A DNA stretch of 40,577 bases, from contig JAFTOX010000008.1 of NCBI GenBank assembly GCA_017463585.1, positions 1 to 40,577 of the forward strand, written 5' to 3'. The notes under the pieces were generated by a model. It had not been told where the DNA came from. It made no database searches and saw only the letters and a list, made by a program, of their open reading frames with translations. This DNA comes from Rikenellaceae bacterium (GTDB taxonomy: Bacteria > Bacteroidota > Bacteroidia > Bacteroidales > Rikenellaceae). Both the position numbers and the translations under genes were made by a program. The first letter of the stretch is position 1, and every line of letters begins with the position of its first letter. Positions 28,780-37,145 of this stretch are shown here, in pieces.

Positions 28780-31196
28780 TACTTCTTCGATTTATTCTTC
28801 AATTTGTCCCACATCGACTTCTTCTTGCCGACTTTCTCGGTTGCGTAGCCGTAGCCATAACCATAGCCATATCCGTGACGATATCCATAGCCACTCTGAG
28901 CGGTTGCGCCATTGAGCACGACACTCATATTGTGGAAACGGCCGGTGGTGTACAGACGCTCGATATCGGGCAACTGACGACGGTCGAGCAGACCCTCACG
29001 AACAACGTAGATTGTCAGGTCGGCCAGACGGTCGATAATCTGCGCATCGGCAACCATCAATGCGGGCACAGCGTCGATAATCACGTAGTCGTAGCGCTTC
29101 TTCAACTCGGCGATCATCTTGTCGAGTTTCTCGCTCAGCAACATCTCAGCGGGATTGGGAGGCTGCGGACCAGCGTAGATAATATCGAGGTTAGCGTGCA
29201 TATTGCTGTTGAAGATAATGTCGTCCAACTCGGTGAACGTACCAGCCAAGTATGAGCTAAGACCCTTACGAGCGTGGCGCTGACCAAACTCCTTCGAGAG
29301 TGTTCGACGACGCAGGTCGAAGTCGATCAGTACGACACGTTTGTCGGTCATAGCCAGCGACATAGCCAAGTTCGACGAGATGAAGGTCTTACCAGCGCTC
29401 GGGTTCGACGATGTAACCATCACCGACTGCATACGCTCGCTCTGCACCTTCATAAAGCTCATATTCGAGCGAATGATACGCATCGACTCCGATACGGGGT
29501 CGGTACTATTCTCGCGCACAACGATACCGTGATCGCTCGTGCCCTTGTGGAGGGGAACCTCACCGAGGAACGGAATAGTCAGATTCTCTTCGAGATCCTT
29601 GCGACCGCGAATCGAGGTGTTCAAAATCTCAATCACGTAGAGAATTACCAGCGGAATAGCCAGACCGAGCAACAGTGCAGCCAACAGAATGGTCGAAACC
29701 TGAGGTGCCACGGGCGCATTCGAACCGTATGCGGGGTCGATAATGCGGGCGTTACCCTCGACGACGTTCAGCGCAATCTCGTTCTCCTCGCGCTTGTTCA
29801 ACAGATAGAGGTACAGCTCCTCCTTAATTTTCTGCTGACGGGTAATGCTCTGAATCTGCTTCTCCTGACGCGGAATAGCCGAAACACGGCTTGTAGCGCG
29901 ATTCTCCTGCGTACGGACGTTGTCCAACTGAATGTTAAGGGTTGCGATCTGGTTGTCAATCGAGGCGATGATCGAGCGACGGATAGCCGACAGCTGACCG
30001 TCGATCTCCTGAATCATCGGGTTGCTGGTCGACGAGTTAGCGAGCAGCTTGTCACGACGAATCAACGTCTCGTTGTAGTTCGAGATGTTGGCATTAATTG
30101 CCACGTCCGAAACAGCTACGGCAGCGGGAATCAGGTCGTTGGTATGTGTCGGGTCGAGCAGATAATCCTTGATAAAGTTCGACATACGGATCTGATTTTC
30201 AAGCTGCAAGCCCTCCATACGGAAGCGGTCGCTCTCCGACATATTACGTGCGGCCTCCGATTCGAGGCTGACCATCTGGTGCGACTGTTTGAACGACGCA
30301 ACGTCCTCATCAACGTCACCCAGCTCACCCGAGATCAGTGCCAAACGATCGCTGATGAAGGCTGCGGTAGCCTCCGAAATACGCTTCTTGTCGGCTTTCG
30401 TATCGTCCTCGTAGCAGGTGATCAACGTATTGATAACGTCCTCAGCACGACGTGGATTGCTATCCATCTTGCTGATTGCGATAATTGACGAGTTCTTGTC
30501 AGCCAGCGCAACGTTCACGTACGCCAAACCTGCCGCAGCGGCAATGCTGGTCTTGCTGACGCGGATCTCGTGACCCTTCTCATTCTTATTATAGTAAAGT
30601 GTAGGGTTGATGATAATGCTACCGATGGGAGTGTTGATCGTGTCGCCAAAGTGTGCCTTCACGGTGCTTGTGGCGGCGGTTTCGTTCACACCCATACCAG
30701 CGAAGTTGGTCAGCGAGAGGGTGCTGTCAGCTCCAAGTGTAGCCGTGAATGCGAAGCTGTCGGTCTCGTTGTCATTGACGATCGACATCGCAATGGGGCT
30801 AATGCCGTATAAGCTGCGCGGACGCAGACCCACCTTATCCGAGTAACCGATATCGAGGCGCAGACGACGAGCAACGTCGTGACGCAGACGATTCGAACTC
30901 AGAATAATCAACTCATTATCAACACTTTTACGGGTATTTACACCAGCCACATCGCTAAATGCAATGAGGTCAGAGTTACCACCCTTACGCGAGTCCTTGA
31001 CCAGAATTGTTGCGGTGCGTGTGTAGGTTTTCGGTGTCTTTTTGATATAATAGGTGGCAGCCGCCAAGCAGATTACAACCGAAAGGACAAACCAATACCA
31101 ATTACTCAAAATTAGGTGAATAAAGTCTGTCAGCGAGAAACTCACCGCCGAGCCAAACGATACCTCATCACCCGTAAATCTCTTCTGCTCTTCCAT
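28779..31196 (-). CDS. Wzc-type polysaccharide co-polymerase and tyrosine autokinase
   Basis: 805 residues. An N-terminal Wzz domain has TM1 at about 33-50 and TM2 at about 501-524, with a long periplasmic coiled region between them (many Gln/Arg/Asn helices at 280-470). The C-terminal BY-kinase follows: Walker A SSNPSAGKT at 596-604, Walker A' VVLIDFD with Asp625, Walker B VIIDAVP with Asp708. The tail has a Tyr cluster at 770-784 (seven Tyr, alternating with Gly and encoded by a repetitive hexamer), the usual autophosphorylation site, then a Lys-rich end. It controls polymer length and export of capsule or exopolysaccharide with the Wza-like protein encoded 12 bp upstream. Confidence 0.94.
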   Translation of the reverse strand: MEEQKRFTGDEVSFGSAVSFSLTDFIHLILSNWYWFVLSVVICLAAATYYIKKTPKTYTRTATILVKDSRKGGNSDLIAFSDVAGVNTRKSVDNELIILSSNRLRHDVARRLRLDIGYSDKVGLRPRSLYGISPIAMSIVNDNETDSFAFTATLGADSTLSLTNFAGMGVNETAATSTVKAHFGDTINTPIGSIIINPTLYYNKNEKGHEIRVSKTSIAAAAGLAYVNVALADKNSSIIAISKMDSNPRRAEDVINTLITCYEDDTKADKKRISEATAAFISDRLALISGELGDVDEDVASFKQSHQMVSLESEAARNMSESDRFRMEGLQLENQIRMSNFIKDYLLDPTHTNDLIPAAVAVSDVAINANISNYNETLIRRDKLLANSSTSNPMIQEIDGQLSAIRRSIIASIDNQIATLNIQLDNVRTQENRATSRVSAIPRQEKQIQSITRQQKIKEELYLYLLNKREENEIALNVVEGNARIIDPAYGSNAPVAPQVSTILLAALLLGLAIPLVILYVIEILNTSIRGRKDLEENLTIPFLGEVPLHKGTSDHGIVVRENSTDPVSESMRIIRSNMSFMKVQSERMQSVMVTSSNPSAGKTFISSNLAMSLAMTDKRVVLIDFDLRRRTLSKEFGQRHARKGLSSYLAGTFTELDDIIFNSNMHANLDIIYAGPQPPNPAEMLLSEKLDKMIAELKKRYDYVIIDAVPALMVADAQIIDRLADLTIYVVREGLLDRRQLPDIERLYTTGRFHNMSVVLNGATAQSGYGYRHGYGYGYGYGYATEKVGKKKSMWDKLKNKSKK

Positions 31197-31208
31197 ATCT
31201 TACTAATG

Positions 31209-32015
31209 CTATTTTCTCGTGAGGGTTAAAATCAATGTAGTAACGGTTACTGCAATTGACAATAACGAAGTTACGGTAGAGATTGTGTTACGACCCTTCT
31301 GATTTACAGTAACGTTTGTCTGTTTAATCTCGTCGGGATCAACGATAATGATGTCGTTCTGCTGCAAGTAGTAGTAGGGCGACTTGAAAACGTCGGTCGA
31401 GGTTGCGTCGAGGTAAGCGATTGTGCGCTGACCGTTCTGCTCACGGATCACGGTGATACGCTCCTTCACGCCGTAGTCGGTGATGTCACCAGCCATCGAA
31501 AGTGCGTCGAACAACGTTACGCGGTCCGAGTTGATTGCGAACTCACCGGGACGACCCACCTCACCTAATACGTTGATTTTGAAGTTCAAGAACTGAATGT
31601 TCACAACGGGATCCTTGATGTGACCACCCGTAATCAGTCGCTGCTCGATGTCGGCAGCCAACTCCGAACGGGTCAAACCGGCAGCCTTGATCTTACCGAG
31701 CACAGGCATCGAGATGTAACCTGCATCGTCCACCACCTGACCTTGTGCCTGACCACCGCCGACCTTGCCTGCCGTTGCGTTCTGGAACGAGGTCGAGCTG
31801 AGGTTAAATGGGGCAGCCAACTCAGCGTATCGGCTATTCACATTCACGGTCACGCCGAGGATATCCGAGGGCTTAATTTTCAGTTCATACTGATTGGTGA
31901 TAGTTTCGGGTTGATCTGCTACTGCATCTTGCAGATAGAGAATGCTCTTTTTCTGCGTACCGCACGACGCCAACAGCACAGCGGCTGCGACTACCAATAA
32001 TTTGAAAGATTTCAT
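31209..32015 (-). CDS. Wza-type outer membrane polysaccharide export lipoprotein
   Basis: 268 residues. Signal peptide with lipobox LASC, Cys18. A polysaccharide-export (PES) domain follows (YELKIKPSDILGVTVNVNSRYAELAAPFN, then GYISMPVLGKIKAAGLTRSELAADIEQRL), then an SLBB-type beta-grasp domain (INVLGEVGRPGEFAI, then VTLFDALSMAGDITDYGVKERITVIRE), and a C-terminal hydrophobic segment (about 245-265). This is the shorter Bacteroidetes form of Wza. It should form the outer membrane channel for a capsule or exopolysaccharide, working with the Wzc-like protein next to it. No glycosyltransferases are in the window, so the polymer is made elsewhere. Confidence 0.93.
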   Translation of the reverse strand: MKSFKLLVVAAAVLLASCGTQKKSILYLQDAVADQPETITNQYELKIKPSDILGVTVNVNSRYAELAAPFNLSSTSFQNATAGKVGGGQAQGQVVDDAGYISMPVLGKIKAAGLTRSELAADIEQRLITGGHIKDPVVNIQFLNFKINVLGEVGRPGEFAINSDRVTLFDALSMAGDITDYGVKERITVIREQNGQRTIAYLDATSTDVFKSPYYYLQQNDIIIVDPDEIKQTNVTVNQKGRNTISTVTSLLSIAVTVTTLILTLTRK

Positions 32016-32066
32016 TCTACGTAGATTGTGAATATTCGTGAAAAAATTAAACGTCTAATTAACGTG

Positions 32067-32074
32067 CAAATATA
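32067..32074 (-). promoter_or_regulatory. -7 box of the capsule-export operon
   Basis: Read on the minus strand, TATATTTG (32074-32067), 51 bp before the Wza-like ATG. A TTTG at 32090-32087 is too close (12 nt) to act as a standard -33. Confidence 0.55.
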
Positions 32075-32200
32075 CTCTTTTTATTCCAAATATCCACACT
32101 AAACACCATAAAATATAATAATAAACCTTCTCTCGCCATTTTACCGACGAGGTTGACGGAATTTTGTACGTGTCGGAGGGCGTTTTTTCGGAGTGTGGTA

Positions 32201-32231
32201 TTTGTGTTTTTTGCGAATATTTGTATTTTTG
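32201..32231 (+). promoter_or_regulatory. Promoter of the 32257 gene
   Basis: TTTG (32201-32204), 19 nt, then TATTTTTG (32224-32231), a full consensus promoter 25 bp before the ATG. It is divergent from the capsule-export promoter. Confidence 0.75.
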
Positions 32232-32256
32232 TGAGTAGTTATACGAATAGAATGCA

Positions 32257-32772
32257 ATGAAACGAGGATTACTATTATTCATATTTTTTATTGTATTTTC
32301 GGGTGCTCTAAGCGCACAAAATTTTGAGCCTAAAAATTACCGTTCTCTTGCCGAGTGCGAGCAAGATACCATTGCATATCTGACTCATAATTGGGGACTT
32401 AGATCGCCCAATCAATTTAAGAATCGTACCGTTGGCGAATTTTTGAATATATATGATCTTCCGATAGTTAGCGTAATGTTGCGTCTTGGAGGGAGCGAAC
32501 GACTTGCCATCGTGCGCTTGTTCTATATGCCGCTCGAGATGGAAGAATCTAATCCTCAGTTGGCAGAAAAATTTCACGTATGTTTGTCGCTTGAAAGAGG
32601 AGATAAAGCTGAGGATCAGCGCCCAAGCCGATTAATGTTAAATTCGACATTCAAAGGGTTAAAACCTTATACTAACGTTGTATATCCGTGGCGCGAGGAG
32701 TATCGAGAGTTGATGAAGGATTGGGTGCTCGAAGATGTGCAATATAATTACGGAATTTTTGGAGAAGAGTAA
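32257..32772 (+). CDS. Small secreted protein of unknown function
   Basis: 171 residues with a type I signal peptide (MKRGLLLFIFFIVFSGALSAQ). The mature part has no recognised motif; it contains RSLAECEQDTIAYLTHNWG near the start, a region with many Arg/Glu, and a Trp/Tyr-rich C-terminus. Codon use and AT content are visibly different from the neighbours (more TTA, ATA and AAT), which hints at lower expression or a more recent origin. It has a full promoter; the following serine-hydrolase gene has its own promoter that starts inside this gene's 3' end. Confidence 0.78.
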   Translation: MKRGLLLFIFFIVFSGALSAQNFEPKNYRSLAECEQDTIAYLTHNWGLRSPNQFKNRTVGEFLNIYDLPIVSVMLRLGGSERLAIVRLFYMPLEMEESNPQLAEKFHVCLSLERGDKAEDQRPSRLMLNSTFKGLKPYTNVVYPWREEYRELMKDWVLEDVQYNYGIFGEE

Positions 32773-32789
32773 GAAAGTTTGTATCTTTA
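32758..32789 (+). promoter_or_regulatory. Promoter of the serine-hydrolase operon
   Basis: TTTG (32758-32761), 20 nt, then TATCTTTA (32782-32789), 40 bp before the ATG at 32830. The -33 lies inside the last codons of the preceding gene. Confidence 0.65.
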
Positions 32790-32829
32790 CACGATTATAT
32801 CGCAACTAACCGAAAAACATAGACAGAAA

Positions 32830-34023
32830 ATGAAACGTATCGTAACATTGTTGGTTGCCGTTTTGATGGCAACCGTAGTATCGGCGCAGTCGCTCGAAAA
32901 GGCGTCGCCCGAATCAGTTGGAATGAACCCCAAAATGCTCGAAGAGGCAGATCGACTGATCGCTGAGGCTGCTGCCAAGAAGGATTTCCCTGGTGCAGTG
33001 TTTGCAGTTGTTCGCCACGGTAAACTCGCTCATTTGGCGGCATTTGGCGACAAGCAGTGGTTGCCCGAGAAGGCTCCCGTCAAGAAGAATACCATCTACG
33101 ATCTCGCATCGCTCAGCAAGGTAACTTCGACTGCTATTTGTACGATGATTTTGGTTGAGCGTGGCAAGATTCGCTTGACCGATAAGGTGAAGGACTATCT
33201 GCCCGGTTTCAAGGGTTTCGCAACCGAGAAGGGTGACACGATCGACATTCGCATTGCCGACCTGCTGACCCACTCGTCGGGTCTGCCCGCGTATGCTCCC
33301 GTAGCAACGGTTGTGGAGCAGGGTGGTGCTAATCCGAAGGCTCTGTTGGATTATATCAAGAATTGCAGCCGCTCGCCCGAACCGAAAAAGCGTTTCCGTT
33401 ATAGCTGCTTGAATTTCATTACGTTGCAGCACGTATTGGAGGCCGTTACGGGTCAGACCATTTCGCAGTTCGCACAAGAGAACCTGTTCGACGTATTGGG
33501 TATGAAGGATACTTCGTATGGTCCTATCACCGATAAGAAGAAGTTGAAGCGCGTAGCTCCGACCGAGAAGCAGCCCGATGGAACGATCCTGTTGGGTAGT
33601 GTTCACGATCCTCTGGCACGTGTGCTGAACCACGGCAATTCGGGTAATGCAGGTGTATTCTCGACGGCTGAGGATTTGGCGATTTTGGCAGCAGCTCTGC
33701 TCAATGGTGGCGAGATCAACGGTCATCGCATTATGGGTCGTCTGACGGTTGAGAAGATGTTCTCGGTACCCGAGAATGTTCAGCATTTGGGTCGCACGCT
33801 GGGTTGGGATAGCTATTCGAGCTATTCGGGCAACAAGGGTGATCTGTTCTCGAAGTCGGCAGTTTGTCACACGGGTTACACGGGCACCTCGATTGTGATT
33901 GACCCCGAGAATGATGTTGCAATGATTCTGCTGACCAATGCGGTTCACCCGAGCGATAGCGGTCGCACGGGTCGTCTGCGCTCGGCTGTTGCCAATTTGG
34001 TGGCAGGTGCAATTATGGACTAA
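32830..34023 (+). CDS. Secreted serine hydrolase, beta-lactamase/PBP4 family
   Basis: The frame is open from 32779, but the signal peptide (MKRIVTLLVAVLMATVVSAQ) gives the start at 32830 and 397 residues. Class C beta-lactamase/penicillin-binding fold: SxxK is SLSK, with Ser94 and Lys97; the Tyr motif is YSC at 191-193 (RYSCLN); the third motif is HTG in VCHTGYTGTS near the C-terminus. The family covers D-alanyl-D-alanine carboxypeptidases, esterases and beta-lactamases, so the exact substrate cannot be read from this. It is periplasmic. The TPM gene starts 11 bp downstream. Confidence 0.9.
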   Translation: MKRIVTLLVAVLMATVVSAQSLEKASPESVGMNPKMLEEADRLIAEAAAKKDFPGAVFAVVRHGKLAHLAAFGDKQWLPEKAPVKKNTIYDLASLSKVTSTAICTMILVERGKIRLTDKVKDYLPGFKGFATEKGDTIDIRIADLLTHSSGLPAYAPVATVVEQGGANPKALLDYIKNCSRSPEPKKRFRYSCLNFITLQHVLEAVTGQTISQFAQENLFDVLGMKDTSYGPITDKKKLKRVAPTEKQPDGTILLGSVHDPLARVLNHGNSGNAGVFSTAEDLAILAAALLNGGEINGHRIMGRLTVEKMFSVPENVQHLGRTLGWDSYSSYSGNKGDLFSKSAVCHTGYTGTSIVIDPENDVAMILLTNAVHPSDSGRTGRLRSAVANLVAGAIMD

Positions 34024-34034
34024 AATACAACTGA

Positions 34035-34937
34035 TTGAAACGATTGATTCTAAGCCTGTTGTCGATCCTTGCGATCGTCACAACGGTTGAGGCGCACACT
34101 CCACGCACGTTGGACGACATTCCGAATGTGAATGTCGCCGACGCGCGTTGTTTTACGAGTAACCCCGATGGGATTTTGTCGGCGGCTGCGGTTGATAGTA
34201 TCGACCGTATGCTCTACTCGTTGCGTGAAGATCGCACAGCCGAGGTCGCAGTTGTGGCGGTTGGGTCGATTGGTTCGGAGGAGGTTTTCGAGTTTTCGCA
34301 CTCGCTGTTCCAGAAGTGGGGCATTGGCGAGAAGGATCGCAACAATGGTCTGCTGATGATCTTGGTGCTCGATCAGCGCGAGATACGATTTATTACTGGC
34401 TATGGCGTCGAGGGTATTCTGCCCGACGCTTTGTGCCGCCGAATCCAAGCGCAATATATGCTGCCCTCGTTCCGTCAGGAGGATTGGGACTCGGGTATGG
34501 TTGCGGGTGTAACGGCGGTATGCGAAGTGCTGCGTGGCTCGGAGCTTTACCTCGGAGCGGCTGACGATGATGATTTTACGCTGACTGACGCAATCGGAAT
34601 CTTCACCTCGATGGGTGGCTTTTGGTTGCTGATGTTTGTGGTGATATGGCTCTCGCAACCCAAGTGTAAAAACTGTGGCAAACGAAAGTTGCGCAAGATT
34701 CACTCGCGTGTTGTGGAGCGCACAGCCGATGTCGATATCATCGAGAATCTCTATGTCTGCCGCAAGTGTGGCACGACGCAATTGCGTATGTCGCAACGCC
34801 TTCGCAATCAAGGTCCGACGAATATTGGCGGAGGCTTTGGCGGCGGTTTCGGTGGTGGAAGTAGCTTTGGCGGCGGCTTTGGAGGCGGTTTTGGAGGTGG
34901 CTTCTCGGGCGGTGGCGGCGCAGGATCACGTTTCTAA
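34035..34937 (+). CDS. TPM-domain (YgcG-like) membrane protein
   Basis: 300 residues from a TTG at 34035; the signal peptide (MKRLILSLLSILAIVTTVEA) fits that start. The TPM (Psb32/YgcG) domain follows at about 40-170, with AEVAVVAVGS, FSHSLFQKWGIGEKDRNNGLLMIL and IRFITGYGVEGILPD. A membrane helix at about 189-207 leads to a cytoplasmic zinc ribbon (C211-x2-C214, C242-x2-C245) and a Gly/Phe-rich tail of about 37 residues (GGGFGGG-type repeats). The lemA gene follows after 42 bp; TPM and LemA proteins are commonly paired in bacteria, but their joint function is not settled. It probably belongs to one operon with the serine hydrolases on both sides. Confidence 0.92.
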   Translation: MKRLILSLLSILAIVTTVEAHTPRTLDDIPNVNVADARCFTSNPDGILSAAAVDSIDRMLYSLREDRTAEVAVVAVGSIGSEEVFEFSHSLFQKWGIGEKDRNNGLLMILVLDQREIRFITGYGVEGILPDALCRRIQAQYMLPSFRQEDWDSGMVAGVTAVCEVLRGSELYLGAADDDDFTLTDAIGIFTSMGGFWLLMFVVIWLSQPKCKNCGKRKLRKIHSRVVERTADVDIIENLYVCRKCGTTQLRMSQRLRNQGPTNIGGGFGGGFGGGSSFGGGFGGGFGGGFSGGGGAGSRF

Positions 34938-34979
34938 AATGGAAATAAAGTGTAAACAGAAATAACAACAAAAAGGACT

Positions 34980-35558
34980 ATGAAAAAAGGTATTATTGGA
35001 ATTGTCGTGGTGGCCGTGTTGGCTATCTGGGCATATTCGGGCTACAATGGTCTGGTCGAGAAGGACGAGGCGGTAGCCAACAAGTGGGCAGCGGTTGAGG
35101 CTGATTATCAGCGTCGTGCCGACCTGATTCCTAACCTCGTGGCAACGGTCAAGGGCTATGCCGAGCACGAGAGTTCGACGTTGCAGGGTGTAACTGAGGC
35201 CCGCACGAAGGCATCCTCGGTACAGTTGAATGTTGAGGATCTGACCGAGGAGAATTTGAAGGCATACCAGCAGGCTCAGAGCGAGGTTTCGTCGGCTTTG
35301 GGACGTCTGATTGCGGTTGCTGAGAGCTATCCCGACTTGAAGGCTAACGAGAATTTCCGCGATTTGCAGGTTCAGTTGGAGGGCACGGAGAATCGTATCT
35401 CGGTGTCGCGCAAGGAGTTCAACAATGCTGTACAGACCTACAACGTAGCAGTTCGTCGTTTCCCGATGAATCTGTTGGCGTCGTTGTTTGGTTTCGATCG
35501 CAAGGCTGCGTTCTCGGCTGACGAAGGTGCAGAGAAGGCTCCGACGGTTGAGTTCTAA
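34980..35558 (+). CDS. lemA: LemA family protein
   Basis: 192 residues, the normal LemA size. An N-terminal membrane helix (GIIGIVVVAVLAIWAYSGYN) is followed by the family signature: long helices with NKWAAVEADYQRRADLIPNLVATVKGYAEHE, then the second conserved stretch ENFRDLQVQLEGTENRISVSRKEFNNAVQTYN. The last conserved part is VRRFPMNLLASLFGF. LemA is membrane-anchored with its helical part outside the cytoplasm; its activity is unknown. It is directly downstream of a TPM gene. Confidence 0.95.
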   Translation: MKKGIIGIVVVAVLAIWAYSGYNGLVEKDEAVANKWAAVEADYQRRADLIPNLVATVKGYAEHESSTLQGVTEARTKASSVQLNVEDLTEENLKAYQQAQSEVSSALGRLIAVAESYPDLKANENFRDLQVQLEGTENRISVSRKEFNNAVQTYNVAVRRFPMNLLASLFGFDRKAAFSADEGAEKAPTVEF

Positions 35559-35591
35559 TTGAGCAATTAAATTTTAAGTAATAATACGAAA

Positions 35592-37070
35592 ATGAAGAAA
35601 TTTTTACTCTATCTGTCGGCAATTCTGCTGGCGTCGTGCGTGATGGTATCGTGCGGTGAGAAGATTAACACCCCCGAGCCTGATGACAAACCCGCACTCC
35701 CCAAAACGGGCAAGGAGATCACCTCGATGTCGTTTGCGCCGTCGAACAATGCTGGTCTTACGGCTGTCTGCACCGGTTTCTTGTTGTTCGATACCTACAA
35801 TATTACCGTTCCCGTAGGTTACAATATCGGTAAGATGGTTGCAACCTTCAAGACGTCGGAGGGTGCTAAGGTAACCCTCGGCAACACCACAACTGAGGTT
35901 GTTTCGGGCGAGACTGAGATCGATTTCAGCAAGTTGGTTCATCTGACCGTAACGGCTGAGAATGGTCAGAAGAAGTATTTCTATGTCGATGTTCGTAACG
36001 GTGTTGCAGCGTTCGACAATAAGGTGCTGACCTTTATGCGCAACTACAATCTGCCGGGTATGTCGGTTTCGGTTGCCGATAAGGGCAAGCTGGTTTACTC
36101 GCGCGGTTACGGCTATGCCGATAAGGAGAACCGCGAGCGTATGGATCGTGGTCATATGTTGCGTCTGGCGAGTGTTTCGAAGACCTTCTGCTCGATGTCA
36201 ATTCAGCGACTGATCGACGATGGCAAGCTCTCGCTGACCGACCGCCCGTTTGCCGATGGCGGTCTTTTGGCTGAGGATTTCCCCGAGATTAAGGCTGGTA
36301 ATGAGAAGATTACGATCCGCAACCTCTTGGAGCACCAGAATGGTTGGAACGACAATGCTGATCCGTGGGATCCGATGTTCTCGTCGGCAACCAATGGACT
36401 GACTTCGGAAGAGACTATCGAGTACGCATTGAAACGTTACAATTTCAGCGATGAGCCGGGTACAACCTACAACTACTCGAACTTGGGTTACTGCATCTTG
36501 GGTCGTGTGATCGAGAAGATTACGGGTATGGAGTACGAGGACTATATGCAACAGCAGGTTGCCGAGCCCGCAGGTGCTTACACCGTTCAGGTTAGTTCGG
36601 ACACCAAGGCAAAGCGTCTGCCTATGGAGTGCGTATTCTATGCGCCGAGTGGCTATAACGCTTATGGCAAGAATATGAAGCGTCTGGATTCGTGCGGTGG
36701 TCTGATGGCGTCGACCGATGATTTGGTACGTGTTTGCTCGGCAATCGACGGTCTTGATGGTTATCCTGAGATCTTCCCGCAGTCGACTTTGGATCGTATG
36801 TTCACCCCTTCGGAGGCTTACAAGCGTTACGGTCTGGGTTGGCGTATGAACCACTCGTCGTTGCTGCCGGGTTGCTGCTACCACACGGGTAACATCGCAG
36901 GTACTGCGTCGTTGATGATTCGTGGCGGTGATGGTCACCACATTGCGTTGGTGAACAACTCGCGTACCTACGATAGCTACAATTACACCAGCCTCGATAC
37001 TGCACAGATTATCTTGGGTGATGAGTTGTGGAAGTTCCGCTCGCTGCCTACTGAGGATCTGTTCGAGTAA
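35592..37070 (+). CDS. Serine-hydrolase lipoprotein, DUF5018-like domain plus beta-lactamase domain
   Basis: 492 residues. Lipoprotein signal with two candidate lipoboxes, LASC (Cys16) or MVSC (Cys21); the second is followed by GEKINTPEPDD. Residues about 40-135 form a beta-sandwich domain like DUF5018 (EITSMSFAPSNNAGLTAVC). Residues about 140-485 are a class C beta-lactamase-like hydrolase: SxxK at Ser194-Lys197 (LASVSKTF), YSN at 295-297 and HTG at 431-433. All three motifs are intact. It is the last gene of a unit with the first serine hydrolase, TPM and LemA, before a strong terminator. Surface location is likely; substrate unknown. Confidence 0.92.
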   Translation: MKKFLLYLSAILLASCVMVSCGEKINTPEPDDKPALPKTGKEITSMSFAPSNNAGLTAVCTGFLLFDTYNITVPVGYNIGKMVATFKTSEGAKVTLGNTTTEVVSGETEIDFSKLVHLTVTAENGQKKYFYVDVRNGVAAFDNKVLTFMRNYNLPGMSVSVADKGKLVYSRGYGYADKENRERMDRGHMLRLASVSKTFCSMSIQRLIDDGKLSLTDRPFADGGLLAEDFPEIKAGNEKITIRNLLEHQNGWNDNADPWDPMFSSATNGLTSEETIEYALKRYNFSDEPGTTYNYSNLGYCILGRVIEKITGMEYEDYMQQQVAEPAGAYTVQVSSDTKAKRLPMECVFYAPSGYNAYGKNMKRLDSCGGLMASTDDLVRVCSAIDGLDGYPEIFPQSTLDRMFTPSEAYKRYGLGWRMNHSSLLPGCCYHTGNIAGTASLMIRGGDGHHIALVNNSRTYDSYNYTSLDTAQIILGDELWKFRSLPTEDLFE

Positions 37071-37090
37071 CGTTTGCTCGACGGCATAAT

Positions 37091-37124
37091 AAAAGGCGTA
37101 ACGCTCAGTGCGTTACGCCTTTTT
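37091..37124. terminator. Bidirectional terminator between convergent operons
   Basis: A 14-bp perfect stem, AAAAGGCGTAACGC (37091-37104) with GCGTTACGCCTTTT (37110-37123), around a 5-nt loop; T runs on both strands. It ends the serine-hydrolase operon from the left and the suf operon from the right. Confidence 0.95.
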
Positions 37125-37145
37125 AGTTTGCCGAAATCCGAATTA

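Noticed and set aside
28372..28848. 158-residue plus-strand frame over the HAD gene
   Set aside because: Antisense to a clear HAD phosphatase; no domain of its own. The -7-like box at 28380-28387 could make an antisense RNA but lacks other support.
28855..28910. Repetitive hexamer that could be a tandem repeat element
   Set aside because: It encodes the Gly-Tyr tail of the Wzc-type kinase, a usual feature of such kinases.
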